A DNA stretch of 11,595 nt, taken from NCBI GenBank assembly GCA_035576005.1, contig DATLXH010000077.1, forward strand, positions 1 through 11,595. Direction: 5' to 3'. Within the stretch, counting starts at the first letter, position 1, and the number at the start of each line of letters is the position of its first letter. This document shows, piece after piece, positions 1 to 5,954 of the stretch. This stretch comes from DATLXH01 sp035576005. GTDB taxonomy: Bacteria > Acidobacteriota > Thermoanaerobaculia > Gp7-AA8. A program made the translations under genes and the position numbers. The notes beneath the pieces were generated by a model. It was not told the origin of the DNA. It did not search any database and saw nothing but the letters and a program-made list of their open reading frames with translations.

Positions 1-197
1 GCAATGCAACGCCATCGCTGGCAAACTGAACCGTCGCCCGCGAAAGCGTCACGGCTTCCTGACGCCGGACGAAAGGCTGCAGCAGGGAAAAAGCAAAAGG
101 CCCACTGTGCCGCCTCACTACCGACTGCAGCGTAGAACAACGCCCCCGAACGATGTATCATCACCACACGTCAGTGTTGCAGTTCAAAGTTGAACTC
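1..197 (+). mobile_element. 3' end of an IS30-family insertion sequence
   Basis: This is the right-hand end of an IS30-family element; the rest lies outside the window. It holds the C-terminus of the transposase and a terminal repeat around 174-197. As in other IS30 elements, the last transposase codons are written inside the terminal repeat. The right boundary is set by comparison with the attC of cassette C8. From 198 onward the sequence matches 4253-4275 for 23 consecutive bases, and to the left of 198 it does not match. The element therefore sits inside the core box of the attC of cassette C12. A perfect inverted repeat, AGTTCAA-AG-TTGAACT (181-196), lies at the tip. Confidence 0.72.
2..193 (+). 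CDS. IS30-family transposase, C-terminal fragment
   Basis: This is a partial frame, open to the left edge, giving 63 residues before a TGA at 191-193. The residues AIAGKLNRRPRKRHGFLTP match the conserved C-terminal block of IS30-family DDE transposases (LN.RPRK..G..TP.E). The frame ends in SVAVQS, encoded by the terminal repeat, like the VALQT-type endings usual in this family. The catalytic DDE residues are outside the window, so activity cannot be judged. The tail between the TP.E block and the terminus is somewhat long (about 37 residues). The gene runs on the plus strand, against the cassette genes. Confidence 0.72.
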   Translation, partial: QCNAIAGKLNRRPRKRHGFLTPDERLQQGKSKRPTVPPHYRLQRRTTPPNDVSSPHVSVAVQS

Positions 198-474
198 AGG
201 CGCTCGTGCCACGTGCGACGCGCAAATGTTGCTTGTCGACCTTAACGGGAGCTTTCTTGCGAGCTTTCTTCTGCGCTGGCAGCGCGGCGATGACGGAACG
301 CAGAAGGGTATTCACCGATTCGGAGGTGTTGAAGACGGCAGCAACGTCTGGTTCCAAGACGACCGCCACGGAGTCTCGCATCTTTCCCGCGAAACGATTG
401 GGCTTGGATTTCGAGTAATCCAAATCGTATTCGGTGCGAAGGCCCAAGTTCGAGTTTTTAGATATTCTCTTCAT
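196..474 (-). CDS. Antitoxin partner of the BrnT-like toxin
   Basis: This 92-residue protein lies directly downstream of a BrnT-like toxin gene and overlaps it by 17 nt, so the two are almost certainly translated from one message. The central stretch (residues 13-65: LRTEYD start, VVLEPDVAAVF, then SESVN.LLR) matches the short antitoxins commonly paired with DUF497/BrnT toxins. These have an acidic EYD toxin-binding start and a small ribbon-helix-helix-like end. A Lys-rich tail (residues 69-80) follows. The last residues (RVARGTSA) are encoded by the sequence conserved just before several attC sites. The stop codon is TGA because the IS30-family insertion replaced the TAA that the attC core would have supplied. 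The encoded protein is probably unchanged. The family assignment is from memory of related sequences. Confidence 0.65.
   Translation of the reverse strand: MKRISKNSNLGLRTEYDLDYSKSKPNRFAGKMRDSVAVVLEPDVAAVFNTSESVNTLLRSVIAALPAQKKARKKAPVKVDKQHLRVARGTSA
198..220 (-). repeat. Remnant of the attC of cassette C12, cut by the IS30-family element
   Basis: Bases 198-201 (AGGC) are what remains of the GTTAGGC core box. The following bases to 220 are identical to the sequence just beyond the attC of C8 (4253-4275). The rest of this attC has been displaced by the insertion. Without a folded attC, the cassette should no longer be excisable by IntI. Confidence 0.7.
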
Positions 475-733
475 GGTTGCGTTGTTCGCGACTAGTCGCT
501 GCTCGAGCTGAGATCAGCCGAACGAAATCATCTCGCTCGGTAAAGGATACCAGCAGAAGCCGTGTGCCGGAAGAATAGCCCACGAGGACTTCCCTCGACT
601 CCTCGTCCGAATGAGCGGTGTCGTCGAAGACCCGGGCTAGAGGATCCTCAAATGCGGTGATCGCCTCCTCGAAGGACACGCGATGGTTCCGCCAGTTCAG
701 GGCCGCTTTCCGCGCGTCCCATTGAAAGTTCAC
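458..733 (-). CDS. brnT: BrnT-like (DUF497) RNase toxin
   Basis: This 91-residue protein resembles the BrnT/DUF497 family, small toxins with an RelE-like RNase fold that cut RNA to stop growth until their antitoxin neutralises them. Family hallmarks are visible: the MNFQWD.RKA start, H-x-VSFEEA (residues 17-24), a DPLARVF segment (30-36), and the C-terminal LISARAAT.RE block (73-83). The start is GTG at 733-731. It is chosen because the family begins with M-x-F-x-W-D, and because a TACACT hexamer lies exactly 6 nt upstream. The next ATG, at 722, would remove the conserved start. It is cassette C12. The order toxin then antitoxin is usual for BrnT systems. Such pairs are common in sedentary integrons, where they are thought to stabilise the array. 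Confidence 0.82.
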   Translation of the reverse strand: MNFQWDARKAALNWRNHRVSFEEAITAFEDPLARVFDDTAHSDEESREVLVGYSSGTRLLLVSFTERDDFVRLISARAATSREQRNHEENI

Positions 734-739
734 GTAGGA

Positions 740-745
740 AGTGTA
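740..745 (-). promoter_or_regulatory. TANNNT -10 element for C12 toxin gene (leaderless type)
   Basis: The hexamer TACACT on the minus strand is followed by 6 nt (TCCTAC) and then the GTG start. The spacing equals that seen in front of C1, C2 and C10. Transcription would begin at or next to the start codon. No clear Shine-Dalgarno sequence is present. Confidence 0.5.
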
Positions 746-761
746 CGCCCGAAAATGAGGC

Positions 762-866
762 GCCTAACGGACCCAAGTTCACCGGCTCCGGCCCGCACGC
801 GACATTGTACGGCGCTCGGGACCAAGCAACTGGCGGGCCGGAGTCCGGTGCAACGCCGAGTTAGCC
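762..866 (-). repeat. attC: attC site of cassette C11
   Basis: Core boxes GCCTAAC (762-768) and GTTAGCC (860-866) enclose two long arms that pair as GCGGGCCGG..CCGGTG. One unpaired A remains in one arm, the extrahelical base that orients recombination of folded attC DNA. The site is 105 bp. One core base is changed (GTTAGCC instead of GTTAGGC). Confidence 0.9.
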
Positions 867-872
867 GCGTGG

Positions 873-989
873 TTATCGCCAGTGGGCTTTGAGGCGCGCA
901 GAGGCCACCGAAGCAGGATTGTCATAGCCCATCGGCCCGCACGGAGTGATGGACAGCCGAATGTTCACTGCGTCGAGCGATCGGTCCGC
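873..989 (-). pseudogene. 3' part of the DUF6933-like gene of C11, cut off by the IS630 element
   Basis: This is the displaced end of the gene whose 5' part lies at 2154-2525. Read on the minus strand from 989, it encodes 38 residues (ADRSLDAVNIRL, then SITPCGPMGY, ending KAHWR) and stops with TAA at 875-873, just before the attC. The segment joins in frame to the upstream part through a single TA shared with the IS630 target duplication. The TPCGP motif agrees with the end of DUF6933-type proteins as I recall them. It has no start of its own and is presumably not expressed as a protein. Confidence 0.72.
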
Positions 990-2155
990 TAGTGTAGTGC
1001 GTCGTAAGTAAAGCAATTTATATTGTTGCGTTCGTGTTCTACCATTCGAGGTGGGACATGAGGATTGCTGCGAGCGTCACGCTGAGCGAGGAAGAGGGGC
1101 TGGAATTGCAGTCCTACGCGAGGGGCCGCAGCACTCCAGCTCGCGTTGTGTTTCGAGCAAAAGTCATCCTGCTCGCTGCTGAGGGAAAGCAGAATTTGGA
1201 GATTGCGTCGATTCTCAACACAACGCCGCGTGCCGTGGGTCGTTGGCGACAAAGGTTCGTGAAGGATCGCATCAGCGGCATTCTTCAAGACGCGCCGAGG
1301 CCGGGCAGACCGCCGAAGATCACGCCGGGCAAACAGCGCTCGGTGGTACGTGCAACGCTCGAGGAAAAGCCGCCTGCCGCAACTCAGTGGAGCACTCGCA
1401 CAATGGCCAAGGCTGCAGGGATTAGCGAGTCTTCGGTACGGCGGATCTGGAAGAGTCACGGCCTTAGACCTCATCGTGTTCGCACGTTCAAATTGAGCAA
1501 CGACCCCCGCTTCACGAAGAAACTCGAGGATATCGTCGGCCTCTACTTGAATCCGCCCGAGCACGCCATCGTGCTCTCGGTAGACGAGAAGAGCCAGATT
1601 CAGGCGCTCGACCGTACGCAACCCGGATTACCGATGAAGAAGGGTCGCTGCGGAACGATGACTCATGACTATAAGCGTCACGGTACGACCACGCTTTTCG
1701 CAGCTCTCAATACACTCGACGGGAAAGTTCTCGGCGCTTGTATGCCGCAACACCGTCATCAAGAATGGCTACGCTTCCTTCGCCAGATCGATCGTGAAGT
1801 CCCGAAAGGGAAAGACATTCATCTGATCTGCGATAACTACGCGACACACAAGCATCCGAAGGTAAAGGCTTGGCTCGCCATGCATCCGCGTTTCCACTGC
1901 CATTTCACTCCCACCAGTTCGTCTTGGTTGAACATGGTTGAGCGATTTTTCCGCGATCTGACCGTCAATCAACTACGTAGAGGCGTTTTCCACAGCGTTA
2001 CCGATCTGAATGCGACGATCACTGACTATCTTACTTCTCACAATGCCCATCCAAAGCCGTTCGTTTGGACAGCAAAAGCCGCCGACATTCTCGAAAAAGT
2101 GAAGCGCGCACGGCGAGCCCAGAATAAAGGTCGTTCTGTATGACGCACTACACTA
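990..2155 (+). mobile_element. Complete IS630-family insertion sequence
   Basis: The element spans 992-2153 and is flanked on both sides by TA (990-991 and 2154-2155), the target duplicated by IS630/Tc1-mariner transposition. The terminal inverted repeats are GTGTAGTGCGTCGTA (992-1006) and, reversed, GTGTAGTGCGTCATA (2139-2153), matching at 14 of 15 positions. It carries one transposase gene on the plus strand. It lies inside the cassette C11 gene, in the opposite orientation. The clean target duplication and intact flanking reading frames suggest a recent insertion. Confidence 0.9.
1058..2143 (+). CDS. IS630-family DDE transposase
   Basis: This 361-residue transposase cuts and pastes the surrounding element at TA dinucleotides. 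An N-terminal helix-turn-helix region (LNTTPRAVGRWRQRF and the later SESSVRRIWK) should bind the terminal repeats. The catalytic acids are visible, numbered from the chosen start: Asp176 (LSVDEKSQ), Asp259 (HLICDNYATHK) and Glu295 (SSWLNMVERFF). The last two are separated by 35 residues, as usual for IS630. The ATG at 1058 is preferred over an upstream in-frame GTG at 1034, because GAGGTGGG lies 3-10 nt before it. The stop codon at 2141-2143 falls inside the right terminal repeat. The gene looks intact and probably active. Confidence 0.92.
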   Translation: MRIAASVTLSEEEGLELQSYARGRSTPARVVFRAKVILLAAEGKQNLEIASILNTTPRAVGRWRQRFVKDRISGILQDAPRPGRPPKITPGKQRSVVRATLEEKPPAATQWSTRTMAKAAGISESSVRRIWKSHGLRPHRVRTFKLSNDPRFTKKLEDIVGLYLNPPEHAIVLSVDEKSQIQALDRTQPGLPMKKGRCGTMTHDYKRHGTTTLFAALNTLDGKVLGACMPQHRHQEWLRFLRQIDREVPKGKDIHLICDNYATHKHPKVKAWLAMHPRFHCHFTPTSSSWLNMVERFFRDLTVNQLRRGVFHSVTDLNATITDYLTSHNAHPKPFVWTAKAADILEKVKRARRAQNKGRSV

Positions 2156-2525
2156 GATAGTGCCATGCGAGACCTGCCTGATCACGGAGCGAGCCGAGCT
2201 TGCTGCGGTCACTCGACCGACCATAGGTAAGGCTTTTCAGCAGTGTCTCTTCAAGGTCGATGTACTTCTCGTCCGCGCCGAACGACTGAAGCAATTCGCG
2301 AAGTACTCGACCAAATCTTTGCTCGGCGGTTGATCGTTCGCGAAGGGTGATCACCACGGACAGTAGCGACGGAGCACTCATGTAGTGAACGAGTCGCCGC
2401 GGACCGACATTCAGCGTGTTCGCGTACCAAGGACCTAGAGCTCCCTCGTCGACGGTGACCGGTGTTAGCTTCTCCGGAAGCCAAAAGGTCTTGCGATACT
2501 TTCTAGTGCAAAGAAGAGTCGGCAT
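2148..2525 (-). pseudogene. 5' part of a DUF6933-like gene (C11), truncated by the IS630 element
   Basis: This minus-strand frame begins with ATG at 2525, about 10 nt past the attC of C10. It encodes 124 native residues before running into the IS630 terminal repeat, where it gains one foreign codon and a TAG (2150-2148). The protein starts MPTLLCTRKYRKTF and contains WYAN (residues 33-36), a Leu/Val-rich strand region and GRSSDRSKLGSLRD near residues 105-118. This resembles the small uncharacterised DUF6933 family, often encoded in integrons and accessory DNA; I give that name from memory. With the element and one TA removed, it joins 989-873 in frame, giving 162 residues, about the family length as I recall it. 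Its function is unknown. No Shine-Dalgarno sequence precedes the start. Confidence 0.72.
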
Positions 2526-2535
2526 GACTTAGAGC

Positions 2536-2640
2536 GGCTAACGGACCCCAGTTCACCGGCTCCGGCCCGCACGCCATATTGTACCGCACTTGGGACCAGG
2601 CAACTTGCGGGCCGGAGTCCGGTGCAACGCCGAGTTAGGC
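2536..2640 (-). repeat. attC: attC site of cassette C10
   Basis: This site is 105 bp, with cores GGCTAAC (2536-2542) and GTTAGGC (2634-2640). It has the same arms and single unpaired A as the other sites. The first core differs from the usual GCCTAAC at its second base. Confidence 0.9.
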
Positions 2641-2658
2641 GCCATTTTCAACGCGAGT

Positions 2659-2871
2659 TCAGAGGTCTTTTGGCGTGAGACCCGTTCGCTTTGCTATACG
2701 TGCAAGCATTCGCGGCCCTATTTCCTCATGGTTGTGGAAGGCGAACACAACGTCGGCCCAGCCTGACCGCTGAAGAACAAGGTGTGATGTGCCTGACTGT
2801 CTCTTCACTATCCACCCGATCCGAAGCAAAGCCGCGAGTACACGATTGGCCTTTGACGCAGGCCAATTCAT
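2659..2871 (-). CDS. hicA: HicA-like mRNA interferase toxin
   Basis: This 70-residue protein resembles HicA, a small double-stranded-RNA-binding-fold RNase that degrades mRNA. The conserved layout is present: VLAALLRIGWIVKRQ (residues 11-25), then GTSH with the expected catalytic His30. Next come a strand region, HNHEEIGPRMLARI (46-59), close to the HSGEEIGRGLLRKI-type block of HicA, and an acidic end. Its ATG overlaps the stop codon of the hicB-like gene by 4 nt (ATGA), so the two genes are translationally coupled. It ends 19 nt before the attC. In most hic loci toxin comes first; here the antitoxin is first. Confidence 0.85.
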   Translation of the reverse strand: MNWPASKANRVLAALLRIGWIVKRQSGTSHLVLQRSGWADVVFAFHNHEEIGPRMLARIAKRTGLTPKDL

Positions 2872-3077
2872 TCGTTGATAGCGAACACCCCGTGAATCTC
2901 CGGTATGTCCTCACCTTGTTCGAGGCGGTCGGCCAACACGCGGAATGCTAACGCCTTGGCCTTGGCAACCGCCTCATCGCGGCTAGCGCCGTATGTCAAG
3001 ACACCGGGAAGATCAGTGACCTCCCCGATCCACCGACCATCCTCTTCGCGCTCGATCTCGACAGTGAAGTCGCTCAT
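2868..3077 (-). CDS. hicB: HicB-like antitoxin
   Basis: This 69-residue protein has the short HicB fold: FTVEIEREEDGRWIGEV (residues 4-20), DLPGVLTYGASRDEAVAKA (22-40), then a helix ending near VLADRLEQGEDIP. It should bind and inhibit the HicA-like toxin encoded just downstream. It ends after the degenerate RNase-H-like fold. It has no C-terminal ribbon-helix-helix or HTH domain, so DNA-binding autoregulation is not evident. The start ATG at 3077 is supported by a TAGAAT hexamer 6 nt upstream (leaderless-type promoter) and by the family start. No Shine-Dalgarno sequence is visible. With hicA it forms cassette C10. Confidence 0.85.
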   Translation of the reverse strand: MSDFTVEIEREEDGRWIGEVTDLPGVLTYGASRDEAVAKAKALAFRVLADRLEQGEDIPEIHGVFAINE

Positions 3078-3083
3078 TGGAAG

Positions 3084-3089
3084 ATTCTA
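3084..3089 (-). promoter_or_regulatory. TANNNT -10 element for hicB-like gene (leaderless type)
   Basis: TAGAAT on the minus strand, then CTTCCA (6 nt), then the ATG at 3077-3075. The spacing is identical to C1, C2 and C12. No convincing -35 box is seen. Confidence 0.5.
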
Positions 3090-3119
3090 ACCCATGTGCA
3101 GCTCTCGATACTCCGTGGC

Positions 3120-3224
3120 GCCTAACGGACACTAGCTCACCGGCTCCGGCCCGCACGCGACATTATACAGCACCGGGGACCAAGCAACTAGCGGGCCGGA
3201 GTCCGGTGCAGCGCCGAGTTAGGC
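3120..3224 (-). repeat. attC: attC site of cassette C9
   Basis: This site is 105 bp, with cores GCCTAAC (3120-3126) and GTTAGGC (3218-3224). It belongs to the CACCGG/CCGGTG arm family, with one extra A in one arm. Confidence 0.92.
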
Positions 3225-3261
3225 CGTGAACTTCTCGTGAAGCAATTCTAGGGGACTGTGG

Positions 3262-4140
3262 CTAACGTGTTTTCCGCGGGTTGCAAGCATTAGCTTTGAC
3301 GGCTCGGTCGTCGTGAGCAGAGCTTGATCTAACCTCGTGCCGGCCAGTTTGAAGAAGAGTTCTGAGTTTCTCGACCTTCATGAAGGGTATCTTTCGATGA
3401 AGCATGCGATGACAGTTTGAGCAAACTACCGCTAAGTCCGAGAGTCGCGTCTCGACAGCGCCTGGCGACTCAGACAACGCCACGAGATGGTGAACCTCGC
3501 AGTAGCCATCGCCTATGTCCGGGTAGAATGCGCCGAAGTCAAACTGGCAGATCTCGCAGGCCAGGTTGCCCACACTGGCCAGGACCGCTCTCTTCTTCGC
3601 GTCAACGATGGTACGGTTTCGTTCACGCGCGAAGTGCGAGATCAATTTGATACCGCCCTCTCGCACGGCAGCGTCCCAGTCCAAGTCTGGCACCAGTCCC
3701 GCCCACGGAGTCGCCGCGATGTCCTGCCATTGGCTGCCAAGGTCCACGTTGCCGCTTGCCAGCAGGGCAAACAGAAGACTGGCCTGCTCCGATGTGAGCG
3801 GGAAAAGCGTCGTCGCGGGGCCTGTCTTCAGAAACGATGCCTCGTTAAGGATCGGAATAGCCCGCAGGTCCGCGATCGTCGGCATCCAAGAAAACTTTCG
3901 GGTTATATACCGGACACGGAACAAACGGTCGCCGTCCTGATCAACTCCTGCATTCCTATCCGTGAGTTCAGCAAGGCCCACGACCCGAAGCGCGGGTGCA
4001 GATTCCCAGCAGAATAGCCGATCTCCGTTCTCCCAGTCCTTGGGAATCCGACCCGTATGCCATGGTTCTTCATTGCCCGGAACCAGCATGCGGTCCCAGT
4101 CATTCGAGTACGGATTGCCCTTAATCACCCAATAGCGCAT
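3262..4140 (-). CDS. EVE-HNH endonuclease, predicted modification-dependent restriction enzyme
   Basis: This 292-residue protein has two domains. Residues 1 to about 80 (MRYWVIKGNP, EEPWHTGRIPKDWENGDR, then RVVGLAEL) resemble an EVE/PUA-like domain, a fold that in restriction systems recognises modified cytosine. Residues 190-250 form an HNH nuclease: the zinc-binding pair C195-x2-C198, EVHH with H217/H218, then VVCSNCH (C240, N242, C243, H244). The whole suggests a type IV-like enzyme that cuts DNA carrying modified bases, such as phage genomes; this function is inferred. The frame is open further upstream, but those 25 codons are attC sequence. The start is therefore the ATG at 4140, about 11 nt past the attC, without a Shine-Dalgarno sequence. 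The region between the two domains (80-190) is unassigned. It is cassette C9. Confidence 0.8.
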   Translation of the reverse strand: MRYWVIKGNPYSNDWDRMLVPGNEEPWHTGRIPKDWENGDRLFCWESAPALRVVGLAELTDRNAGVDQDGDRLFRVRYITRKFSWMPTIADLRAIPILNEASFLKTGPATTLFPLTSEQASLLFALLASGNVDLGSQWQDIAATPWAGLVPDLDWDAAVREGGIKLISHFARERNRTIVDAKKRAVLASVGNLACEICQFDFGAFYPDIGDGYCEVHHLVALSESPGAVETRLSDLAVVCSNCHRMLHRKIPFMKVEKLRTLLQTGRHEVRSSSAHDDRAVKANACNPRKTR

Positions 4141-4151
4141 AGCACTTAGCG

Positions 4152-4256
4152 GCCTAACGGACCCCAGTTCACCGGCTCCGGCCCGCACGCGACATTGTAC
4201 CGCACCCGCGGCCAAGCAACTGGCGGGCCGGAGTCCGGTGCAACGCCGAGTTAGGC
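4152..4256 (-). repeat. attC: attC site of cassette C8
   Basis: This site is 105 bp, with cores GCCTAAC (4152-4158) and GTTAGGC (4250-4256). The flank just beyond it (4257-4275) is shared almost or wholly unchanged with C12, C6 and C4. Confidence 0.92.
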
Positions 4257-4450
4257 GCTCGTGCCACGTGCGACGGCCCGGCTTCGCTCATCTTCTGCCT
4301 GTAACCCGGGGAGAATGTCGCGGAAAGGCAGGCAACAGCAGACACCGCACCTGTTTCCTTGGCGCACGCCCAATGGAAGTGTCGTTGTGCGAGTCGTTTA
4401 AAGGATCTGCAGGGCGAAAGTCTGTACTTCCCCAGTTAGACGGCGGCCAC
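4257..4450 (-). other. Non-coding tail of cassette C8
   Basis: This is about 190 bp between the end of the C8 gene and its attC. No convincing gene is seen on either strand. Parts resemble the gene-less cassette C6: the first 19 bases, a GGGAGAATGT / GGGAATGT segment, and a closing segment with GAAGTGTCGTTGTGCG (compare GAAGTTTCGTTGTTCGCG in C6). In both, that last segment closes a stem: CGCAC/GTGCG here and CGCGAA/TTCGCG in C6. It may be a structured RNA or a remnant of a former cassette. Confidence 0.4.
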
Positions 4451-4852
4451 CTACAACACGAACTCCGCACTGCCACACCGCTTGAGACCATTCGGCGCAC
4501 ACACCCGGACGCGGTATCGACGCCCCGACCAGAGAGTGAAGGTTTTCCCGGTAGGCACGACAGCCCGTGCCGATCCCCACGAGACCTCCGGTGTTGACGA
4601 GTTCACACCCCCCTGCAGATCGAACCGATGCGCTTGGAACAAGTCTCCTTCCGGTTCAAGCTGCCAGACAGTTGCGCCCTTCTCATCAAGCAACTCAACC
4701 TTGCCGATGCTCGTAGGGTATTCACCCAACGTCTGACAGTCGATGCTAACGCCGACGGCGGTCCGTTCCACGCGAACCGGGGGATGTGCGATCCCGCAGC
4801 TCACAAACAGCGCGGCGAAGAGTACAGCTGATGCTTGCGGAATCACGCTCAT
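4451..4852 (-). CDS. Small exported protein, possible lipoprotein
   Basis: This 133-residue protein is of unknown family. A hydrophobic N-terminus (residues 9-17, AVLFAALFV) runs into Ser-Cys19, a weak lipobox (FVSC, non-ideal at -3), so it is probably exported and perhaps lipid-anchored. The rest looks like a small beta-rich domain (KVELLDEKGATVWQL, then GKTFTLWSGRRYRVRVC), with two further cysteines near the end (RVCAPNGLKRCG) that could form a disulphide. The n-region has no positive charge, which weakens the signal-peptide call. The ATG at 4852 lies 10 nt from the neighbouring attC and has no Shine-Dalgarno sequence. It is cassette C8. The function is not known. Confidence 0.55.
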   Translation of the reverse strand: MSVIPQASAVLFAALFVSCGIAHPPVRVERTAVGVSIDCQTLGEYPTSIGKVELLDEKGATVWQLEPEGDLFQAHRFDLQGGVNSSTPEVSWGSARAVVPTGKTFTLWSGRRYRVRVCAPNGLKRCGSAEFVL

Positions 4853-4862
4853 GGATTTCGGC

Positions 4863-4967
4863 GCCTAACGGACCCCAGTTCACCGGCTCCGGCCCGCACG
4901 CGACATTGTATCGCACCCGGGACCAAGCAACTTGCGGGCCGGAGTCCGGTGCAACGCCGAGTTAGGC
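4863..4967 (-). repeat. attC: attC site of cassette C7
   Basis: This site is 105 bp, with cores GCCTAAC (4863-4869) and GTTAGGC (4961-4967). The TAA inside the second core is the stop codon of the C7 nuclease gene. Confidence 0.92.
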
Positions 4968-5678
4968 GCCCCGACTGTCACGACGTAACATACCGCACAG
5001 TTCTTCAATTGTGTACGGGGGATTTCGTAGGTGAGCTACTGCATGACAGTTCGGACAGACAGGCCTCAGGTCATTAGCAGGGTCAACTTCATGCTCGACG
5101 CCCGTTTGCGATAGCGGAACGAGATGGTGTACGTGGATGTATCCTTCGGCTAATGGTCCATATATCGAGCCAAACACGAACTGACACACGACGCAGGCAT
5201 GGCCGTGCGCTTCAATACAACGCCTGCGAGCGATTGGGTTTCTCTCGTATGCGTTTATCTGAATCTGACGAAAAGCGCCTTCGATAAGCGATTCGTTCGG
5301 CTCGATTGGCTCTCCCCCTGGGCCGACCTCGATTTGCACCATCTTCAGGGCGAGGAGCGCTTGAGTTACTTCGGGTCTGAGCACCCACCGAAATCCAGAC
5401 GGACTTTCTAGGCCTGTAGCCAGGATGTGCCACCATTGAAACTCTCCCTCGCTCAAGCCGTCGGGATGGATCCTGAGCTCGCTGTACACGTTGTGACCAA
5501 GGCGGCCCAAGGCGCCGTTGATTTCGACCAGGTCTTTGCGACCTAGGAGGGTCGCGAGCTGGCTAGGACTCATCCCGATTGGGCCAGCCGTCGCTAACGC
5601 CTCAAGGATATTGCGTTGAAGCTCGCTGATGCGAGGACGAAGACTTGAGAATGCTTTCAGATAGTTTGGCGTCGTCAT
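4962..5678 (-). CDS. HNH endonuclease with winged-helix-like N-terminus
   Basis: This 238-residue predicted nuclease has an HNH domain at residues 150-215: CVVC (C162, C165), HVHHLVPLS with H184/H185, and LRPVCPNCHAVAH (C208, N210, C211, H212). The N-terminal region (about 16-66) reads like a winged helix: ELQRNILEALATAGPIGMS, then SQLATLLGRKDLVEINGAL. It could recognise DNA. The middle section has no domain I recognise. The start is the ATG at 5678, about 12 nt past the attC of C6. The frame is open further upstream through that attC into cassette C6, but those codons are attC DNA. The stop TAA (4964-4962) lies inside the attC core of its own cassette. Its likely role is defence against foreign DNA, inferred from the domain and company. 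It is cassette C7. Confidence 0.78.
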   Translation of the reverse strand: MTTPNYLKAFSSLRPRISELQRNILEALATAGPIGMSPSQLATLLGRKDLVEINGALGRLGHNVYSELRIHPDGLSEGEFQWWHILATGLESPSGFRWVLRPEVTQALLALKMVQIEVGPGGEPIEPNESLIEGAFRQIQINAYERNPIARRRCIEAHGHACVVCQFVFGSIYGPLAEGYIHVHHLVPLSQTGVEHEVDPANDLRPVCPNCHAVAHLRNPPYTIEELCGMLRRDSRGA

Positions 5679-5689
5679 ATTCGCAGGGC

Positions 5690-5794
5690 GTCTAACGGAC
5701 CTAAGCTCAGCGGCTCCGGCCCGCACGCGATATTGTACAGCGCTCGGGACCAAGCGACTCGCGGGCCGGAGTCCGCTGGAGCGACGAGTTAGGC
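5690..5794 (-). repeat. attC: attC site of cassette C6
   Basis: This site is 105 bp, with cores GTCTAAC (5690-5696) and GTTAGGC (5788-5794). The outer arms are CAGCGG/CCGCTG rather than CACCGG/CCGGTG, so the stem is kept by paired changes. The single extra A is kept. Confidence 0.9.
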
Positions 5795-5954
5795 GCTCTT
5801 GCCACAGGCGACGCCCGGGGTTTTCGTTAGCTTTGGCTGTACAAGGGTTGTGAACGGGAATGTAACAAGGGAAGCAGATCGCCGGCAAGCGGTGACAGCC
5901 GGACATCGCCGTGCTTATTGGTTCACGCGAAACAGAAGTTTCGTTGTTCGCGGC
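5795..5954 (-). other. Cassette C6 without a convincing gene
   Basis: Only about 160 bp lie between two attC sites. No reading frame with a family likeness is visible. A minus-strand frame crosses it but simply continues through the attC into C7. It contains a perfect hairpin CGAAAC-AGAA-GTTTCG (5928-5943), enclosed by CGCGAA/TTCGCG. The end next to its attC shares GCTCxTGCCACxxGCGACG with C8, C12 and C4. It could carry a small RNA, a promoter or a degenerate cassette. Confidence 0.55.
5928..5943. other. Hairpin in cassette C6
   Basis: A perfect 6-bp inverted repeat with a 4-nt loop, CGAAAC-AGAA-GTTTCG. Flanking CGCGAA and TTCGCG could pair as an alternative larger stem. No T-run follows on either strand, so it does not look like an intrinsic terminator. 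Confidence 0.5.

Noticed and set aside
989..1621. A 210-residue frame on the minus strand across the IS630 transposase
   Set aside because: It is a shadow of the transposase, whose DDE motifs and start signal are on the plus strand.
3487..4017. A 176-residue plus-strand frame in cassette C9
   Set aside because: It lies opposite the EVE-HNH gene, which has clear motifs, and it would run against the cassette direction.
3262..4215. A 317-residue version of the EVE-HNH protein
   Set aside because: The extra 25 N-terminal residues come from attC. The EVE-like domain begins at the ATG at 4140.
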